Position numbers and translations under genes: made by a program | Part shown: piece by piece, positions 1-7,153 of the stretch | How the letters are laid out: every line of letters starts with the position of its first letter | Numbering within the stretch: position 1 is the first letter of the stretch | Source: Pseudolabrys sp. | Lineage (GTDB): Bacteria > Pseudomonadota > Alphaproteobacteria > Rhizobiales > Xanthobacteraceae | Assembly (NCBI GenBank): GCA_019246455.1 | Contig: JAFAQJ010000165.1 | Location: 1 to 8,369 of the forward strand | Reading direction: 5' to 3' | Length of the DNA stretch: 8,369 nt | Notes under the pieces: generated by a model | Seen by the model: only the letters and a program-made list of their open reading frames with translations | What the model was told of the DNA's origin: nothing | Databases searched by the model: none

Positions 1-150
1 TGCAGCGGAGCGCATACTCACAGCTCGATGGGGCAGGAAAAGACGACCCCGAACCCGTCCCCTGGGCTCGACCCAACTTTACGCGGCAGTGCAGCGTAAC
101 TCGGGATGAGGCGACGACTCAAGTAGGCACCCGACATGGCAAATCCGTGA

Positions 151-165
151 CGCGGACATACCGCG
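151..165. other. GC-rich stem-loop downstream of the secreted-protein gene
   Basis: CGCGG (151-155) and CCGCG (161-165) form a perfect 5-bp stem around the 5-base loop ACATA. It lies about 30 bases beyond the stop codon of the minus-strand gene ending at 196. It could help end that transcript, but no run of T follows it on the minus strand, so it is not a textbook intrinsic terminator. The rest of positions 1-195 shows no gene that I can support. Confidence 0.3.
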
Positions 166-195
166 GCGGCAAAATTCGCCCCGCTGGCAACGCGG

Positions 196-678
196 TTATC
201 GGGTGGTTGTTCCGGTAGAGTTAGCCGGCCCCTGGGCGGCGGCAGGCGGCGGCGCGGCCGCAGCTAGCGTCGGGTCAATCCAACAAGAATGGACACGTCC
301 ATTGAGGCTTTCTTGCGCCTTGGGGTCGATGTTGCCCTGGCGGACGAGGCAGCGGAAGGTGGCCTGGATATGGCCACTCGGGCAGCCAAAACGGTCGTAG
401 AGATCGAGGTGGCGGAAGGCAGTGTCGAGATCGTCACGCCATAGCAGGCTGACTACCCGGCGGCCGAGCCATACGCATTCCGGATTGCCGGCCGGTCCGT
501 TTAGCAGGCGGGTTGCTTCGGCGATTTCGTTGATCTTCTTCTGCGTTTCCTTTGCAGCCTCGGCGGCAGCTTGCTCGGCGGCTTTAGGATCATTGTTCTG
601 CTGAGCGAGGACAGGGCTCGTGACCAAAGCTAGAGCCATGGCGATGACACTAAGGTGACGTGAACGGAAAACACACAT
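196..678 (-). CDS. Small secreted protein, possibly an accessory of beta-1,3/beta-1,6-glucan synthesis
   Basis: The protein has 160 residues from ATG 678. Residues 1-25 form a signal peptide: Arg/His-rich n-region, hydrophobic stretch VIAMALALV, and VLA before Gln26, so the mature part should be periplasmic. Residues 30-60 are Ala/Glu/Lys-rich and probably helical. The compact core (about 65-136) contains NPECVWLGRR and DLYDRFGCPSGH and carries Cys68, Cys99, Cys110 and Cys132, which could form two disulfides. The tail is Ala/Pro-rich and low in complexity. The frame stays open to an ATG at 810, but that start has no ribosome binding site and would bury the signal peptide 44 residues in; ATG 678 itself has only a weak site. 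From memory, Bradyrhizobium relatives carry this core under the name 'beta-1-3, beta-1-6-glucan biosynthesis protein'. Divergence from the ndvC-like gene agrees, but the molecular role is unknown. Confidence 0.7.
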   Translation of the reverse strand: MCVFRSRHLSVIAMALALVTSPVLAQQNNDPKAAEQAAAEAAKETQKKINEIAEATRLLNGPAGNPECVWLGRRVVSLLWRDDLDTAFRHLDLYDRFGCPSGHIQATFRCLVRQGNIDPKAQESLNGRVHSCWIDPTLAAAAPPPAAAQGPANSTGTTTR

Positions 679-762
679 CGCTTTGCTGCTGATTGAATTC
701 GCCCCGAGAACTCTCGCCGCACCTCTGCGCCCGGATTGGGTCAGCAATACGGCGTTTGCCCC

Positions 763-800
763 AAGGTCGCCGGAACGATGAGGCCCGAACTCGCGACCTT
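763..800. promoter_or_regulatory. 8-bp perfect inverted repeat in the divergent intergenic region
   Basis: AAGGTCGC (763-770) and GCGACCTT (793-800) are exact reverse complements separated by 22 bases. They lie between the minus-strand secreted-protein gene (start 678) and the ndvC-like gene (start 915). The element could be an operator for a dimeric regulator or an RNA hairpin in the leader of the minus-strand gene. I do not recognise a specific regulator motif. Confidence 0.35.
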
Positions 801-849
801 TGTCTAGCATCCAACACTGACATGCTTAAACGCTCGACGCTGAGGGCGC

Positions 850-876
850 TTGGCAGCCCCAAGGCGGCACGATAAG
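850..876 (+). promoter_or_regulatory. Candidate sigma-70-type promoter for the ndvC-like gene
   Basis: TTGGCA (850-855) matches the -35 consensus at five of six positions, and GATAAG (871-876) matches the -10 consensus at four of six. The 15-base spacer is shorter than the usual 17. Transcription would begin near 883, leaving about 30 bases of leader that contain the GAGGG ribosome binding site at 904-908. This is motif matching only. Confidence 0.3.
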
Positions 877-914
877 CCCGTTTGAGCGATTGGCTTGGGG
901 ATCGAGGGCGGTTG

Positions 915-2510
915 ATGCGGCTGGTTCTTGCACTTTTTGCGCTGTCGGCCGCTGTCGTCGCTGCGGGCTGGGTGTGGCTCGGCCGGCCGATCCCCGTGCC
1001 GCAATCCGCGCTGGGTGTATCGGGCAAGCTCTATTGCTTGTCCTATGCGCCGTTCCGGGACAGTCAGACACCGCTCGATCCGACGTTGCGTATTTCGGCA
1101 GCGCAGATCGAAGATGATCTCATACGCCTGGCGCGCATCACGGACTGCGTGCGCACCTATTCGGTCGATTACGGTCTTGATCAGGTTGCTGACATTGCCG
1201 CGCGACATGGTCTGAAGGTGATGCAGGGATTGTGGGTATCGAGCAATCCGCAAAAAACCGCGGAGCAGATTGAGATCGCGGTCGGCATCGCCAATCGTCT
1301 ACCGAATGTCGTGCGCTCGGTGATCGTCGGCAACGAAGTGTTGCTACGCGGCGAGATGCTGGGCGGCGATTTGGCGGTGCTGATGCGCGCCGTGAAAGCG
1401 CGCGTGCATGTCCCAGTCACTTACGCGGACGTGTGGGAATTCTGGCTGCGCAATGCCGACGTCGCTGCCGCCGCGGATTTTATTACGATTCATATCTTGC
1501 CGTATTGGGAAGACTTCCCGATTGCCGCGCCATATGCGGCGGCGCATGTCGACTCAATCCGAAATCGGGTTGTCGCCGCGTTTCCTGGCAAAGACGTTCT
1601 GATCGGTGAATTCGGCTGGCCCAGTGCGGGACGCATGCGTGAGGGCGCGCTGCCGTCGCCGTTTAATCAGGCTCGCGTCATCCAGGATGTGCTGGCACGC
1701 GCCAGGACGGAAAACTTTCGCGTCAACGTGATCGAGGCGTTCGATCAGCCGTGGAAACGAACATTCGAAGGCACGGTGGGTGGGCATTGGGGGCTACTCG
1801 ACGGCGCGACGCGTGAGTTTAAGTTCGATTGGGGTCAGCCGGTTTCTAATCACCCGTACTGGTTATGGCAGGGGATTGGCGGCATGCTGTTCGTGCTCGT
1901 CGTATTCGGCGTCGCGGTCCTATGGCGCCGCGGCGCGAGGACGCTATGGACATGGCTTGCGGTTGCCGCTTGCGCGACGTCTGGGGGAATCCTGCTCGGT
2001 ATCACGTTCGAAAACGTGCCAATGCAGAGTCTCGGTGCCGGAGGCTGGGTCCGCTCTCTTGCAACGGCGGGGGTCGCCGTGCTCGCACCAATACTCGGTG
2101 CTGCGATGATCATGTCCGGCAGACCGGCGCCGCGGTTTTCCGAAATCATAGGGCCCATCTCGGGACGCACGGCTGATCGCCTGACGTCGGTCTACGGCTT
2201 GACACTCATGGCCTTCACGGCAGTCGCCATTATGGTGGCACTTGGTCTCGTGTTTGATCCGCGCTATCGCGATTTTCCGTTCCCGCCGTTCACGGTCGCG
2301 GCGCTGCCGTTTCTGCTGCACAGCTTGATAAACGCCAGCGGCAGCGGATCACGATCGGCGGCAGAGCTAACCGCCGCGGCTATACTGGCGTTTTCGATTC
2401 CTTACATCGCGCTGAATGAATCGTTCGGCAACTGGCAATCGCTGTGGCTGTGCGCGACGTTCGCGGCGCTCGCGGTCACTCTGGCTCGGGTGCGCGGCGC
2501 GCTAAGCTGA
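915..2510 (+). CDS. ndvC: NdvC-like beta-(1,6)-glucan synthase: GH17 domain plus membrane domain
   Basis: The protein has 531 residues from ATG 915, which follows GAGGG (904-908) by six bases. An upstream in-frame TTG at 882 has no binding site. Residues 2-21 form a membrane anchor. Residues about 35-310 resemble glycoside hydrolase family 17: VGNEVLLR holds the likely acid/base Glu141, IGEFGWPS the likely nucleophile Glu232, and EAFDQPWK follows. From about 320 to 524 come some seven hydrophobic segments (near 320-336, 343-363, 379-400, 425-446, 459-474, 484-500, 506-524). No GT2 glycosyltransferase motifs are visible, so it is not the NdvB-type synthase. In Bradyrhizobium, NdvC is required for the beta-1,6 linkages of cyclic beta-1,3/1,6-glucans. 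By inference, this domain rearranges glucan on the periplasmic side by transglycosylation. The family is well supported; the exact role is less certain. Confidence 0.8.
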   Translation: MRLVLALFALSAAVVAAGWVWLGRPIPVPQSALGVSGKLYCLSYAPFRDSQTPLDPTLRISAAQIEDDLIRLARITDCVRTYSVDYGLDQVADIAARHGLKVMQGLWVSSNPQKTAEQIEIAVGIANRLPNVVRSVIVGNEVLLRGEMLGGDLAVLMRAVKARVHVPVTYADVWEFWLRNADVAAAADFITIHILPYWEDFPIAAPYAAAHVDSIRNRVVAAFPGKDVLIGEFGWPSAGRMREGALPSPFNQARVIQDVLARARTENFRVNVIEAFDQPWKRTFEGTVGGHWGLLDGATREFKFDWGQPVSNHPYWLWQGIGGMLFVLVVFGVAVLWRRGARTLWTWLAVAACATSGGILLGITFENVPMQSLGAGGWVRSLATAGVAVLAPILGAAMIMSGRPAPRFSEIIGPISGRTADRLTSVYGLTLMAFTAVAIMVALGLVFDPRYRDFPFPPFTVAALPFLLHSLINASGSGSRSAAELTAAAILAFSIPYIALNESFGNWQSLWLCATFAALAVTLARVRGALS

Positions 2511-2850
2511 ACACCAGCAGCGCGACTGCGAGGCCGGACAGCGCGACGTTGTACAGCACGATGCCGAAGGCCGCCGCGGCAAGCGCGGCCGCGAACAGCA
2601 CCAGCGATGGATGGCACAAGTTGATCGTCGCGATAACGATCGCGGCTGTTCCGAAAACAGAGTGCTGAAAGAGCACAGTGACGACGCGGCGAGTGAGGCA
2701 GAGCCACGTGTCAAGGCCGGTATTGCAGGCAAGACCGACGGTCGAGAATTCGATCACGAGATAGCGCAGGTAGAACGCATACCCGAGCGCGCAAAACCCG
2801 ATGACAAGCAAGATGTTTGTCGCGCGCGCGCTGGGCAGGAACAGTTTCAT
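2476..2850 (-). CDS. Small four-helix membrane protein of unknown function
   Basis: The protein has 124 residues from ATG 2850, which follows AAGGG by 8 bases; an in-frame TTG at 2871 would add seven residues and has less support. Hydrophobic segments lie at about 11-30, 56-77, 81-99 and 101-117, consistent with four inner-membrane helices. The loop after helix 1 holds Cys42 and Cys51 eight residues apart; Cys20 lies in helix 1 and Cys79 just after helix 2. Small four-helix redox proteins such as DsbB or VKOR also carry cysteines in loops, but I see no CXXC, so I make no such call. The gene starts 21 bases after the stop of the SPOR-like gene and is probably co-transcribed with it. Its last 35 bases overlap the end of the ndvC-like gene on the other strand. 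I do not recognise the family. Confidence 0.7.
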   Translation of the reverse strand: MKLFLPSARATNILLVIGFCALGYAFYLRYLVIEFSTVGLACNTGLDTWLCLTRRVVTVLFQHSVFGTAAIVIATINLCHPSLVLFAAALAAAAFGIVLYNVALSGLAVALLVFSLARRAPEPE

Positions 2851-2871
2851 GCCGCAAACCCTTGGCGGCAA

Positions 2872-3717
2872 CTATAGCTGCGCCGCTTCTTGGCTGGTGA
2901 AATTTGCTGGTCGACAGAAGGCTCGCAGGGTTGCGAGCCGCGCGCAAACTTGGACAGCCGCATTGTTGCTAGGAAGGGGGGCGAGGATCAAGCGGTACGG
3001 CGGACTGTTCGGCTTAGCTTCCCGAACAACCATCACAGGCTGCAGAGGACCAAGAAATGGTCCGAGATTAGCTTTGAGGCCGGCCCAGCGGGCTTTTAAA
3101 GCGTCCGGCGTCGCAGCGCCTCCCAGATCGATACCGATTTCGGTCTTCAAGGTCGCTGCTGGATCCGGTTCGTTGCTGTCCAGGCGCGCCACGCGTTCAC
3201 GTGGCAGCGGGACGGAATCCGGTTCAGGCGCTCCTTCCGCGACAGGCGATGGAGAAGCCATCGTAGCCGGGGCAGCGACCGGCGGTGGTGTCGTCGCGGC
3301 CGGTGTCGGCGCAGCAGATTGGCCCGCGGGTGCGGCTTGGCGCTTGATCGAACCGGTGACGTCATCGAGCATCGTTTCGAGCTTGGCGAGGCGTGCATTG
3401 AGGCGCTCTCGATCGGCCGTCAGTTCACGCAAATCTTCACCAAGCTTAATGGTTTCGGGCGACGGAGTGAGTTGTGCCGGAATTTGCGCAACCGCGACCG
3501 GCGGTTTGCCGACCAAGGTATTGACGGCAAGTGCAAGTCGTTCCGCGCCACTTTCACTGGCCGCGGAAAGCAGCATGAGCACGATCGCGATGACAGTCGC
3601 GATTCCCCAAAGGGTCATACGCCATGCGGCTGGCGGAATCGCGGCTCTCGCGTTTTCAACAGCACCCGCTGTGTCGGCCGCCATTGCGTCGGCTCCGTGG
3701 CGAATCGTTGAAAACAT
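2872..3717 (-). CDS. Membrane-anchored protein with coiled coil and SPOR-like C-terminus
   Basis: From ATG 3717 the protein has 281 residues. A short cytoplasmic segment is followed by one membrane helix (about 34-52), a coiled coil (about 87-126, rich in Glu, Arg and Leu), a Pro/Ala-rich linker (about 127-170), and a compact C-terminal domain (about 190-281). That domain has the pattern of SPOR-like modules in Bradyrhizobium relatives: DLGG, a tryptophan with a leucine-rich helix, YRLILAPL, then Cys258 and Cys268 in a final helix-strand pair. SPOR domains bind denuded peptidoglycan, so a periplasmic wall-associated role is plausible; a true SPOR fold is an inference. ATG 3684 (270 residues) is a serious alternative start because GGAG precedes it by 8 bases, whereas AAGGA lies 17 bases before ATG 3717. 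It probably forms an operon with the four-helix protein downstream. Confidence 0.75.
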   Translation of the reverse strand: MFSTIRHGADAMAADTAGAVENARAAIPPAAWRMTLWGIATVIAIVLMLLSAASESGAERLALAVNTLVGKPPVAVAQIPAQLTPSPETIKLGEDLRELTADRERLNARLAKLETMLDDVTGSIKRQAAPAGQSAAPTPAATTPPPVAAPATMASPSPVAEGAPEPDSVPLPRERVARLDSNEPDPAATLKTEIGIDLGGAATPDALKARWAGLKANLGPFLGPLQPVMVVREAKPNSPPYRLILAPLPSNNAAVQVCARLATLRAFCRPANFTSQEAAQL

Positions 3718-3722
3718 TAGCA

Positions 3723-3740
3723 GAATCCGACGATTCCTTC
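3723..3740 (-). promoter_or_regulatory. Hairpin between a distant Shine-Dalgarno and ATG 3717
   Basis: Read on the minus strand, GAAGG (3740-3736) overlaps a perfect 5-bp stem-loop: GAATC, loop GTCG, GATTC (3736-3723). Five bases later comes ATG 3717. Without folding, the spacing from AAGGA is too long for good initiation; the hairpin would bring the site close to the start. It may be chance if translation begins at ATG 3684. Confidence 0.25.
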
Positions 3741-3742
3741 TT

Positions 3743-3754
3743 GCACGAACGTGC
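3743..3754. promoter_or_regulatory. 12-bp inverted repeat in the divergent gap
   Basis: GCACG and CGTGC flank two central bases (AA) to give a 12-bp inverted repeat. It lies between the divergent SPOR-like gene and glmU, just upstream of the candidate glmU promoter. Its symmetry and position suit a dimeric regulator. I cannot name one, and a site this short could be chance. Confidence 0.25.
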
Positions 3755-3762
3755 GTAAGACT

Positions 3763-3790
3763 TTGCCAGACGTGCGCGCTCGGCTATGAC
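3763..3790 (+). promoter_or_regulatory. Candidate sigma-70-type promoter for glmU
   Basis: TTGCCA (3763-3768) matches the -35 consensus at five of six positions. TATGAC (3785-3790) matches the -10 at four of six, with a 16-base spacer. Transcription would start near 3797, giving a short leader with GGAG at 3811-3814 before ATG 3820. This rests on motif and spacing only. Confidence 0.4.
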
Positions 3791-3819
3791 GGCTGGCATT
3801 CAGGACAGATGGAGCGTGA

Positions 3820-5193
3820 ATGAGCCGGAGGACTTGCCTTGCCATCGTGCTTGCGGCCGGCGATGGGACGCGGATGCTCTCAAATCTGCCGAAGGTGCTG
3901 CATGTCATTGCGGGGCGCAGTTTGCTCGCTCACGTTCTGACCGCCGTCGGAAGGTTGCGGAAGACGCGCATAGTCGTGGTGACCGCGCCGAAGCAGGATT
4001 CCGTATCGAAGGAAACGCATCGCATTGTGCCTTCCGCCCAGCTATTCGTTCAACGAGAGCGACGGGGAACGGCACACGCAGTGCTCATTGCACGTGCCGC
4101 GCTCAAGCGTCGGGTGGACGATGTTCTAGTTGTGTTTGGTGATACGCCGCTAATCCGGGTGGAATTGCTTGATCAATTGCGTGACGCAATTGCAAATGGC
4201 GCCGCCGTTGCGGTGCTTGGTTTTCGGCCGCTCGATCCGACAGGGTATGGGCGGCTAGTCACGCAAGGCGGTGAACTTCTTGCGGTGCGGGAAGAAAAGG
4301 AAGCCACTGAAACAGAGCGCCGTATTGCGCTCTGCAATGGTGGTCTGATGGCATTTTCCGGAAAAACCGCGCTGAGCATTATCGATCAGATCGGAAATGC
4401 CAATCAGAAGCGCGAATACTATCTGACCGAAGCTGTTGCAGTCGCGCGGCGGATGGGGCTGAAAACTGCTGTTATCGAGGCCGACGAAGACGACGTCCGC
4501 GGCATCAATACCAAGGCACAGCTCGCTCAAGCGGAAGCGGTGATGCAGCGCAGGCTGCGCGCATCGGCCCTGAATGCGGGCGTGACGCTCGTAGCGCCGG
4601 AGACGGTGTTCTTATCGGCTGATACGAAATTCGGTCGCGACGTTGTTGTGGAGCCGAATGTTGTGATTGGTCCGGCTGTTTCGATCGCTGACAGCGCTCT
4701 GATTAGATCTTTCTCTCATCTTGAGGGCGCTCGTGTGGGCAAAGGTGCTCGGGTTGGACCGTATGCGCGGTTACGACCCGGCGCGGATCTCGAACAGGAT
4801 GTTCACATCGGCAATTTCGTCGAGGTGAAGGCGGCCAAAATTCAAAAGGGCGCAAAAGCGAATCATTTGACGTATATTGGCGATGCGCGTGTGGGTGTCG
4901 GCGCCAACGTGGGCGCAGGTACGATCACTTGCAACTATGATGGTCTAGCCAAACACCGAACTGATATAGGTCACCGCGCTTTCATTGGCTCGAATACGGC
5001 GCTGGTTGCTCCCGTCAAAGTTGGGGATGGTGCTTACATCGGCTCGGGGTCCGTCATCACGCGCAATGTGCCGCCGGGGTCACTGTCGCTCGAGCGCAGT
5101 CCGCAGATTATTAAGAAAGGTTGGGCCAAGAGCTTGCGCCGCGTCAAACCCGCGGGCAAACAGACGAAGTCAGCCCGAAAGAAGCGCCGTTAG
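3820..5193 (+). CDS. glmU: Bifunctional GlmU: GlcN-1-P acetyltransferase / GlcNAc-1-P uridylyltransferase
   Basis: This cytoplasmic enzyme acetylates glucosamine-1-phosphate with acetyl-CoA and then couples GlcNAc-1-phosphate to UTP, giving UDP-GlcNAc for peptidoglycan and lipopolysaccharide. The 457 residues match the family's usual length. The N-terminal uridylyltransferase domain shows LAAGDGTRM (11-19) with PKVLH (24-28), RGTAHA (82-87), FGDTPL (106-111; Asp108 likely binds metal), GYGRLV, YYLTEAV and GIN (228-230). The C-terminal half is a left-handed beta-helix of hexapeptide repeats containing GPYARLRPG (Arg318), NFVEVK (Lys337), ANHLTYIGD (likely catalytic His349), TITCNYDG and [16 protein letters not shown] at 172-175 stands where many homologues have CNSG. 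The last 20 residues are strongly basic and probably disordered. ATG 3820 follows GGAG by five bases. glmS follows 106 bp downstream on the same strand. Confidence 0.97.
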   Translation: MSRRTCLAIVLAAGDGTRMLSNLPKVLHVIAGRSLLAHVLTAVGRLRKTRIVVVTAPKQDSVSKETHRIVPSAQLFVQRERRGTAHAVLIARAALKRRVDDVLVVFGDTPLIRVELLDQLRDAIANGAAVAVLGFRPLDPTGYGRLVTQGGELLAVREEKEATETERRIALCNGGLMAFSGKTALSIIDQIGNANQKREYYLTEAVAVARRMGLKTAVIEADEDDVRGINTKAQLAQAEAVMQRRLRASALNAGVTLVAPETVFLSADTKFGRDVVVEPNVVIGPAVSIADSALIRSFSHLEGARVGKGARVGPYARLRPGADLEQDVHIGNFVEVKAAKIQKGAKANHLTYIGDARVGVGANVGAGTITCNYDGLAKHRTDIGHRAFIGSNTALVAPVKVGDGAYIGSGSVITRNVPPGSLSLERSPQIIKKGWAKSLRRVKPAGKQTKSARKKRR

Positions 5194-5195
5194 TT

Positions 5196-5220
5196 GTCAC
5201 AAGCCGAAATGCCTTGTGAT
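5196..5220 (+). terminator. Possible weak terminator or attenuator after glmU
   Basis: TCACAAG (5197-5203) and CTTGTGA (5213-5219) form a perfect 7-bp stem with a 9-base loop, and a G-T pair can extend the base. Only TTT follows, so if it terminates transcription it is weak. It begins three bases after the glmU stop and could reduce read-through into glmS or stabilise the glmU 3' end. Confidence 0.4.
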
Positions 5221-5265
5221 TTCCATTCGTAACGGGGCGCTGGCTTAAACCGGGATATTCACGCG

Positions 5266-5286
5266 CCTTGATGCGCAAGCAAGGAG
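5266..5286 (+). promoter_or_regulatory. glmS ribosome binding site with a possible masking hairpin
   Basis: AAGGAG (5281-5286) is the best Shine-Dalgarno for glmS, but it lies 13 bases from ATG 5300, farther than usual, with a run of seven G just before the start. CCTTG (5266-5270) can pair with CAAGG (5280-5284) across a 9-base loop, which would cover part of the site. Whether this affects translation cannot be told from sequence. Confidence 0.3.
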
Positions 5287-5299
5287 CCGTCCGGGGGGG

Positions 5300-7144
5300 A
5301 TGTGCGGAATTGTTGGCATAATTGGACGTAAGGCTGTCGCCGGCCATTTGGTCGACGCGCTCAAACGTCTCGAATACCGCGGTTACGATTCCGCAGGCGT
5401 CGCCACGCTCGAAAAAGGTACGCTGACGCGCCGTCGAGCCGAGGGCAAGCTGCGGGCTCTCGAGGCCAAACTTGAGCGTGAACCGCTATCGGGCCAGATC
5501 GGAATTGGTCATACCCGTTGGGCGACGCATGGTAGGCCGACCGAGCGCAACGCTCATCCTCATGCGACAGAAAAAGTCGCCGTCGTCCATAATGGGATTA
5601 TTGAGAATTTTCGCGAATTACGCGAGAAGCTCGGGAAGAACGGTGCAAAATTCGGCAGCGAAACTGACACCGAGGTCGTCGCCCATCTCGTCACTGACGA
5701 GATGAAGAAAGGAAAGTCGCCGATTGACGCCGTCGCGGCGACACTCAAACAACTCCGTGGTGCCTTCGCGCTGGCCTTCATCTTCGCGGGTGAAGAAGAT
5801 TTGATGATCGGTGCGCGCAAAGGTTCACCACTCGCCGTCGGCTATGGCAGCGGAGAAATGTATCTCGGCTCCGATGCGATCGCCCTTGCACCATTCACGG
5901 ACCTTATTGCCTACCTAGAGGATGGCGATTGGGCGATCGTCACGCATGCGGGGGTCGAAATTCGCGACGTAAATGGACACAAAGTTGAGCGACCCATTAT
6001 CAAGTCGAGCGCGTCCTCGCAGATGGTCGACAAAGGCAACCATAAGCATTTCATGGCGAAAGAGATCCACGAACAGCCAGAAGTCGTGGGCCATACGCTT
6101 GCGCACTACATCGACATGACAACCGAACGTGTCCAATTGCCGATCGATCTGCCGTTCGATTGGAAGAACATCAAACGATTGTCGATCTCGGCTTGCGGTA
6201 CGGCATTTTATGCCGGCTTGGTTGCAAAGTATTGGTTCGAGCGTTTCTCCCACTTGCCGGTTGAAATCGATATCGCCTCCGAATTCAGGTACCGCGAAGC
6301 ACCGCTTTTCGCAGGCGATCTGGCAATTTTCATTTCGCAGTCGGGCGAGACGGCCGACACCCTGGCGTCATTGCGCTATGCCAAGGAGAACAAACAACAC
6401 GTTCTGTCGGTGGTGAATGTGCCGATGTCGACAATCGCCCGCGAAAGCGATGTCGTGGCGCCCACGCTTGCAGGTCCGGAGATTGGTGTCGCGTCAACAA
6501 AAGCTTTCACATGCCAACTTGCTGTTCTGTGTTGCCTTGCGGTGGCGGCGGGACGATCGCGCGGAGTACTGTCCGATCAGGACGAGCAGAATCTCGTGCG
6601 CGCGCTGATCGAAACACCTCGCCACATGGCCGCTGCGCTGTCGCTCGAGCCGCAAATTGAAGCTTTGGCTCGCACCCTCACAAACTGCCACGATGTGCTC
6701 TATTTGGGCCGAGGCACGAGCTATCCAGTAGCGCTGGAGGGCGCGCTGAAACTCAAGGAGATTTCGTACATCCATGCCGAAGGCTACGCGGCGGGCGAGC
6801 TAAAGCACGGCCCGATCGCGCTGATCGACGAAACGATGCCTGTCGTGGTTATCGCGCCTTACGATAAAAGCCCGCGTCGCGAGGGCGTTTTCGAGAAGAC
6901 GGTGTCAAACATGCAGGAGGTTGCCGCACGCGGTGGCCGCATCATCCTGATTACCGACCCCAAAGGCGCACGTGAGGCGACGGTTGAATCGACGCTCGTT
7001 CTGACACTACCTGACATGGCAACGACCGTGACGCCTCTTGTTTATGCCATTCCAGTCCAATTGTTGGCCTATCACACCGCGGTTGCGCTCAACACCGACG
7101 TGGACCAGCCGCGCAATCTCGCGAAGTCCGTCACCGTGGAATAG
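5300..7144 (+). CDS. glmS: GlmS, glutamine-fructose-6-phosphate aminotransferase (isomerizing)
   Basis: This cytoplasmic enzyme makes glucosamine-6-phosphate and glutamate from fructose-6-phosphate and glutamine, the first committed step toward UDP-GlcNAc. The 614 residues are close to the E. coli protein (609). MCGIVGIIG puts the nucleophilic cysteine directly after the initiator Met, which fixes the start at 5300. The class II glutamine amidotransferase domain (about 2-240) also shows YRGYDSAG, HTRWATHG (71-78), HNGIIENF (97-104) and ETDTE (121-125). Two SIS sugar-isomerase domains follow: the first has ACGTAFYAG (298-306) and SQSGETADT (347-355), the second LGRGTSYP (469-476). KLKEISYIHAEGYAAGELKH (484-503) holds the isomerase Glu487 and His503, and the C-terminus is DQPRNLAKSVTVE with the usual Lys609. 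All key residues are present. The DUF502 gene begins nine bases after the stop, so the two are probably co-transcribed. Confidence 0.98.
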   Translation: MCGIVGIIGRKAVAGHLVDALKRLEYRGYDSAGVATLEKGTLTRRRAEGKLRALEAKLEREPLSGQIGIGHTRWATHGRPTERNAHPHATEKVAVVHNGIIENFRELREKLGKNGAKFGSETDTEVVAHLVTDEMKKGKSPIDAVAATLKQLRGAFALAFIFAGEEDLMIGARKGSPLAVGYGSGEMYLGSDAIALAPFTDLIAYLEDGDWAIVTHAGVEIRDVNGHKVERPIIKSSASSQMVDKGNHKHFMAKEIHEQPEVVGHTLAHYIDMTTERVQLPIDLPFDWKNIKRLSISACGTAFYAGLVAKYWFERFSHLPVEIDIASEFRYREAPLFAGDLAIFISQSGETADTLASLRYAKENKQHVLSVVNVPMSTIARESDVVAPTLAGPEIGVASTKAFTCQLAVLCCLAVAAGRSRGVLSDQDEQNLVRALIETPRHMAAALSLEPQIEALARTLTNCHDVLYLGRGTSYPVALEGALKLKEISYIHAEGYAAGELKHGPIALIDETMPVVVIAPYDKSPRREGVFEKTVSNMQEVAARGGRIILITDPKGAREATVESTLVLTLPDMATTVTPLVYAIPVQLLAYHTAVALNTDVDQPRNLAKSVTVE

Positions 7145-7153
7145 GATAGGTTC

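Noticed and set aside
18..137. 39-codon minus-strand open frame from an ATG
   Set aside because: The binding site is weak, there is no recognisable motif, and it is too short to separate from chance in GC-rich sequence.
765..800. Minus-strand stretch GCGAGTTCGGGCCTCAT resembling a tRNA T-arm
   Set aside because: The T-stem has a mismatch, no matching acceptor, D-arm or anticodon arm is found upstream, and no 3' CCA context fits. An inverted repeat explains the sequence as well.
679..810. Extended N-terminus of the secreted-protein gene to ATG 810
   Set aside because: There is no ribosome binding site, the added 44 residues look like translated intergenic DNA, and they would displace a clear signal peptide that begins at ATG 678.
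882..914. TTG start of the ndvC-like gene
   Set aside because: There is no Shine-Dalgarno upstream, and the candidate promoter would start transcription at about this point. ATG 915 has GAGGG at good spacing.
804..1253. Minus-strand open frames overlapping the start of the ndvC-like gene
   Set aside because: They are Arg-rich shadow frames without motifs and lie opposite a well-supported GH17 domain.
2801..3823. Long plus-strand open frame (340 codons) opposite the SPOR-like gene
   Set aside because: It has no recognisable domain, is rich in Ser/Arg/Ala in the way antisense frames of GC-rich genes are, and covers the whole minus-strand gene, whose helix, coiled coil, linker and SPOR-like domain make sense in order.
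5194..5299. glmS ribozyme/riboswitch upstream of glmS
   Set aside because: The spacer is only 106 bp and I see none of the conserved glmS ribozyme core. The known ribozyme is found mainly in Gram-positive bacteria.
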